Below the pieces are notes generated by a model. That model saw only the letters and a program-made list of their open reading frames with translations, was not told where the DNA came from and did no database searches. A stretch of 64,000 nt of DNA, taken from assembly GCA_950295325.1 (NCBI GenBank), contig OX485806.1, forward strand, positions 56,913,169 to 56,977,168, in the 5' to 3' direction. The position numbers and the translations under genes are program-made. Positions within the stretch are counted from its first letter, which is position 1. The number at the start of each line of letters is the position of its first letter. The DNA comes from Polytrichum commune. Taxonomy: Eukaryota > Streptophyta > Polytrichopsida > Polytrichales > Polytrichaceae. Positions 58,684-64,000 of the stretch are shown piece after piece.

Positions 58684-60064
58684 TTTCCATTGAATGGATG
58701 TTTTTATCTTATCTTAGTTTAAAGTCTTTTAATCCATGGGCACTACTTTTAACTCATGTTAAGTTAAGGTAAGCATCTATTATTGTAAATAATAGGTGTC
58801 TAGTTTGTATTTGGGCCATTTGAAAATATTTTTGGATAAAATATGGTCTTTGCTATTGTGTTTCCAAGGAGATACAATTCACAATGGTACACCTCTGGCT
58901 ATATGAGTCATTTTAGAGGCCTAAGTTTCTCAAACTGGATTTTGATAATATGATTCATCAACATTTTTTTTGAGGCTATATATTTTTTTGTCTTGGAATT
59001 GCCTCAAACCATGCATGTTAGATAATGTTGTCCAAAACTCCCATGTTTCATTTGTGTAATCATTCATGCATGTTACATTTATACAAATGAGTTTAAGCTC
59101 AAGTATCGAATTCATTGATGTGGATTTCATGTTGTTGGATGAATATTCATCAACTATTGCATCACAAATATTTTTAGATTCCACCAAATAAGGATAGTTA
59201 ATGCATTTCTTTTTTTTAATGAATGGTTTTATTTAAAATAGTCATTTATATACCTACCTTACATAAGGGTTTTTTAAATTTTTAATGTGTGTAATCCAAA
59301 TATCTACTGCTGCAACAATGTTGGTTGTCCAAAACACCTCAAACGTTTGTTTCTTGTTCCCCGAGTTTAAGAATGTGGAGATTTTTCCTCGATTAATCCG
59401 ATCGTTTTGTTGTAACCACAAATATATTCCAATATTAAAAGTTTTTCCTATACTCATTTTAGTAGGCGGGGTTGTTCAAGATCATTTGAGCCACCAAGAG
59501 ATTATAATAGCCATTAGTGATCAAAAAAATATTATTCTTGATGATAAACTATTTTTTTTTGCAAGGATAGAAATCAAATTGTGGAGCATAAAGTACATTG
59601 TTTGCTTATTCCATTTGATATTGTTCATGAAATTATTATATTTTCATTTTATACCATATCATGGCGAGTTTTCACAATGCATTTATTAGAATATTGATTG
59701 CAAGTAAAACAATCCAAAGTTTACATGAAATGTTGACCCAGTTGCAATTTTTTCAAAAGCAGACATGATTTTCATCGTTTTCAAGGGGTTTTATTCTTCA
59801 AGGGCATTGGTATTAGAAGAACTAGATTTTTTCACACCTTTGATTTCGTTTTTCCTTGTTGCCCTCTATAATCATATTATTGTAATTGGAAATGTTCACA
59901 AAAGGATGTCAATTTCTAGCAATTTAATATGCACTCAAAACATAGCTATAGTTTGTCTTTGTGTCTACTATTCATACATATGTATATGTGAGAAAAATTA
60001 TGCTTTTGATATTGTCATGGTAAATTAATGACATCATTTAATTGTTAAATTTCATATCATAGAC
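58684..60064. other. AT-rich noncoding DNA
   Basis: Several short open frames occur on both strands (up to 134 codons at 59285-59689), with low complexity and no recognised domain. Nothing else is seen. Confidence 0.4.
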
Positions 60065-60971
60065 GGTCGTGCACCTCTCCATGATGAGTGCTCGAAATAT
60101 CATGGGTACAAAGAAGACCCCGGAGTGACACTTGGGATTTGTGGTGCCATTGGTGAGAGGGCCTAAATGATCCTAGTGTGGGTGAGGGCTTTGGACGTTG
60201 GGAACACCTCCCACCCACAGAGATTAGGAGCTACAAAGAAAATGTCATGAGCTATGAGTAGCTTACGGCGTCCGGATTCTAGAATGCTCAAAAACACCCC
60301 AATCGAAGGTGTGAGCTAGGAGATATGGCAACTTGAGTGGGACATTGCCTAAGGACAACCCCCGGGACAACACCTGAGAGTGGCACTCGAGATTGCCTTG
60401 CTTAGAACAACTGTAAATTCCTCAATACTTATCGGAATGGGGCAAATGAGGATTCTATTAGATATCAATGGGGGTGTTGCTTGTTAGAAGTAAGGATCAC
60501 ACAAGAAATTTATGGAGGTCTAGAACTTCTAGACCCAGCGACTAAGGGAAAATTTCTACTTGGCCCCAGTTCTTAGGAGAGAGATAAAAAATTCTTAACA
60601 GTGGGATAGGGGCCTTGCCAAATTCATGGAGGCTTATATGGGTGAGGCGACATTGCCAACCAACCTCACCCGAAGCATATTTGGCAATTAGGCTTCAGGT
60701 TGTTCTTGTGTTGCTCCGACAACACGATGAACAACTTAAGCTTGGACTTCCATGAATGAAAGTTCACATCTAACAATTGGCTACCTAGTAAAGGGAGAGG
60801 CCCGAATACATGTGCAAGAGAGTTTGATGACCAAGCCATGAGCTTGGAGGTCTACGGTATGGGGAGCTAACCATGCACGTGTGTGGGATGTGCAGTATTA
60901 ATGCTCTTGAAACTTGCTAAAACTGCGAAGTAGTCAAAATAAGTTAAAAAAATCTAGCAAGGGTTGCGACA
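60065..60971 (+). mobile_element. Old, diverged solo LTR of the first chromovirus
   Basis: About 907 bp aligned along its length with the LTR at 2094-3066: GCACCTCTCCATGA near the start, GACCCCGGAGTGACAC, GAGGCTTATATGGGTGAGG, and CTAGCAAGGGTTGCGACA at the end. The 5' end has decayed (GGTCGTGC for TGTCGCGC). The flanks TAGAC (60060-60064) and TGGAC (60972-60976) are an imperfect 5-bp target duplication. The 24-bp palindrome and most stems are lost. Many differences are transitions, as expected after long methylation. Confidence 0.88.
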
Positions 60972-62060
60972 TGGACCTTCCTGGGTTATTGTATTCTCTA
61001 TATCCTATTTTTAATAGCACTTAATATCCAAGCTAGCTAAGAAGGTTGCTAAGCCTATAAGTGGAATATAGAAGGATTAATTATTTAAATTTTCTTATGG
61101 TATTATTGTCCACTACTATGATGTCCATAATGAAATCTACAAATGGTTTTTGTGCCACCACAATGTATTGCTGAATTGCATTTTTACTAGTATGCGTCAT
61201 TTGCACACATCAAAGATGAAGTAAACTCATACAAATTTACATACAAATGTTTGTGATGTAGGCCAAGGCTTTGATAACGTGTTATTTAAAAAAAATTTAT
61301 TGGAGCTCAGCATACAAAAAATAAATGGGAAAAAAATCAACATTTTTTATATATGATGGTTTTTCACATTTATTCCCAGCCTCACCAATGATGTTATGTT
61401 GTATAATATTATGGCTAAATTTTTGGAGCCCATATTATTAATCAAGAAACACATAATCAACATAATAGAAAGGGATGACATGATTAATGATTATATGGTT
61501 TTCCTATGTATTTTTAAATGCATTGAAGTTAGCAAGGTGTGGCGGCTTTATTTTCATATGGAAGAAACATATACATTTCAATTAGTTCTTTTAATGTAGA
61601 TATTTTCAATTATCAAGAATGACAAAGAATAAAAACAACATTGATGATATTGTTGTTAACATTCATTTTTAGCTATATGCTACGAAATTGAATGGCACAT
61701 TGAACATGCTATATTAAATGATATAAATACCATGCAACTTGAGTATTTGTGAGACAAACTTGTCAGTAACAATAAATATTGGCTTTAATTTCACATGGAC
61801 ATTATGTCGAACAATGGCATTGCAATAACCATTGGATTAATTTTTTGGATAAGCTTTTGCCATGAATATATATGCAAAATGGCAGTTTAACAGTGATTTT
61901 AGTTTGTTGTTATAATCCGAGCAACATTTTAAAGAACTGAAAGTGGCTTGTGGAAGAAGTTGTAATGTGTACAATATGTAAAAAAAACTTTGATCACCAT
62001 ATATATGTTATTTGCATTAGAACCTTGAGTTCACAACATGTTTGTATTGGCAACACCTTT
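60972..62060. other. AT-rich noncoding DNA
   Basis: No gene is recognised; only short open frames are present. Confidence 0.4.
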
Positions 62061-62101
62061 TGTATACATGTATGTATGTATGCATGTATATATGTGTGCA
62101 T
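62061..62101. repeat. Imperfect ATGT/GTAT microsatellite
   Basis: A run of tetranucleotides of the ATGT type with substitutions. Confidence 0.8.
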
Positions 62102-62249
62102 GAACTTATTTGTGTTGACTAGATGAATGTTGGTTAGCATCCAACGGCTTTGGTCGAGTGCCTAGCAGTAGTTGTCAGACTTGGTACAAACTCAATTAGA
62201 CCTACACACTTTGGCATGGATTATTAATGTCTTCACACCTCATGGAACC

Positions 62250-62580
62250 TTCAATAACAATTCAATTAGGTCACACCTAGGTGTGTTTTAATTCATGTAC
62301 ATGCACCTTGAGCAACCTTAAGTATTATTTCTATAGGGTAACATGTAGGCCTCGTGTTTAATTAAATTAATCATCTAGGTATGCTTCAACACATATATTT
62401 TCACCTTATGCAACCTTTGGTAATATTTCAATAGGATAACATGTTGGCCTTATGCTTGATTAAAACCAATCACCAAGGCTTGTTTCAATTAAGACATTTG
62501 CACCTTTAGAAACCTACAATAATATCAAGAGTGTCATACATAGGCCTCATTTTTTTAATTAAAACCAATCATCTAAGTAT
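62250..62580. repeat. Degenerate tandem repeat, period about 97 bp
   Basis: GGCCT(C/T)-T-TTT-ATTAAA--AATCA motifs start at 62348, 62446 and 62543. Each is preceded by CACCTT--GCAACCTT-like DNA, and a partial earlier unit starts near 62250. About 3.5 units, all diverged. Confidence 0.75.
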
Positions 62581-64000
62581 GTGACTAGTTTATGTGAATT
62601 TTTAGTTTATCATAAAAACCATAAAAAAATCCAAAGTACTTCTAAATCTCATCAAATTACCAATGTAGGCTATAAGATAGTTGATTATTTTACAAATATT
62701 CACTCATGCAAATTCATCATCATTATTTTCATGTATTTAATTCATAATACTTCATTCTCCCACCCCATAGCTACCCTATGGCCAAATGCATGGTAATAAC
62801 AAACATTGGGACCTACACCCAATTCATTGTTGTCTCCAACATGGACTCAGTGAAATTGAACTCTTTGTGAAGATGCGGAGTACCAACGGCTAGACGGTAA
62901 GACCCCGTGCACCTTTACTATAGCTTTGCAACCATCCATGCTCACATTATTGTCAATTTGGGAGTTGGATTCTTGACCATTGTTTGCCAGACCCCCAAGG
63001 TGAATTCACCAAGTACGAGCAATTGGTTTGTCAATCATAACCATTGGTCCTAATACTATTGCATCCATAATATTATCTCTCGAAGGATCGACAATTGTGG
63101 TGGCTTTAGCTGTCCTTCATGTTCGGACATCCATTTAGTCTTTTTAAATTTTTATCTTTAGTTTTTAGACCACGTTTCATCAAAACAATATAAAGGAGTG
63201 GTCAAACCAGGGTGGGTGAAAGGGTGTGCATGCCCATGGTGACGACAACCAATCAGGTGGCAATTTGGGTTATTATTGGGGCCCACGTTGAAATGTATTG
63301 CATCTAAATAACCTTTGAACCACAGTTTGTCATTCAACCACCTACCGAACGTGATGGTTTGCATTGCACTGGATTTAGACATGCCATAATGTTTCCACAA
63401 AATGGGGTTATTCACTTGGTGTTGACAACATAAGAGGGGAGTTCATCGTGTTAATCCTTATCGATTGAATCCAACTATCTACAGTGCAAATTATTGACTC
63501 GTAATAATCACTCAAATCCAAAATCACCATAGAAAAACTTCAAACAATCCTACCAATGATGAAATCATACTCAGAATCAACTCACATTGCATAATTGATT
63601 CTCCCCAATGAAGGATTATAAAGGTTTACCTTCACATTGTATTATTGCGTTCTATTTTAACAATTCACAAAATAATTAATTTTTAATCAACTATTCGTTA
63701 TGAACAATACTACCAATTTTATTCATACTATCAGTAGATGACGCCAATTATTTAACATTGTCAATAATTGACATCGTCACGCCATTACCTTCCAAATTCA
63801 ATTAACATACTTTCATGCTACTCTAATAGTATTTCAATTATCGGTATTTCTCACCTCAAGCTTATTTCATTGAGGTTCATATCAATTAATGTTAGAATAT
63901 TTTTAATAATATTATCCTTAGTATTTTTGTGCATTTCATGCGTTTAGGTATTCTTTGACTATTGGTTATTCCACTCCGTGTAAATGATCAACAATGTTGC
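62581..64000. other. Noncoding DNA to the window end
   Basis: No gene is recognised. A minus-strand open frame at 63158-63415 (85 codons) has no identifiable domain. Confidence 0.4.

Noticed and set aside
59285-60028. Two plus-strand frames of 134 and 87 codons
   Set aside because: AT-rich composition giving Phe/Ile-rich products without a family motif and no splice or codon-use support.

Overview
This window comes from a large, repeat-rich plant nuclear genome. It holds decayed Ty3/gypsy chromoviruses, a long satellite array, LINE debris, and one intact split gene with GT-AG introns. The species cannot be read from the sequence; a land plant with a TE-swollen genome is the best guess.

Region by region. 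(1) 1-7545: two directly repeated copies (period 4478 bp) of a broken chromovirus, arranged internal-LTR-internal-LTR. LTRs lie at 2094-3066 and 6572-7545. The second internal part lacks gag, protease and most of RT, and carries a threefold duplication inside RNase H. (2) 7546-30704: about 23 kb of satellite with an 80-bp (sometimes 81-bp) monomer, roughly 260 copies, with nested higher-order repeats. It is interrupted by two solo LTRs of the same chromovirus in reverse orientation (9146-10142, 14396-15367), each with a perfect 5-bp target-site duplication. (3) 30705-35278: two inverted copies of a different LTR (about 1.55 kb each) around 1.45 kb of unrecognised DNA; the right copy is a solo LTR with TSD TTGAG. 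(4) 35279-41989: AT-rich decayed DNA with small tandem repeats and the C-terminal remnant of a LINE reverse transcriptase (40318-40770). (5) 41990-45851, minus strand: a complete seven-exon gene for a WD40 protein of the WRAP73/WDR8 family, 468 codons plus stop, all splice sites canonical. This is the only gene in the window that looks functional. (6) 45852-52014: AT-rich decayed DNA. (7) about 52015-55809: a second, older chromovirus with gag, protease, RT, RNase H, integrase and chromodomain still readable in order but broken by stops and frameshifts. (8) 55810-64000: decayed DNA with a MITE-like inverted repeat, an old diverged solo LTR of the first chromovirus (60065-60971) and small tandem repeats.

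The most unusual signals are: the first chromovirus's LTR and 3' noncoding region form a chain of about 17 short, near-perfect stem-loops, one of which shows a compensatory base-pair change between copies; every insertion of this family into the satellite whose edge is visible used the same few bases of the 80-bp monomer (ACATGTAG); and the satellite monomer itself has a stem-loop with compensated variants. No host gene network is visible: apart from the WRAP73-like gene, everything recognised is mobile or satellite DNA.
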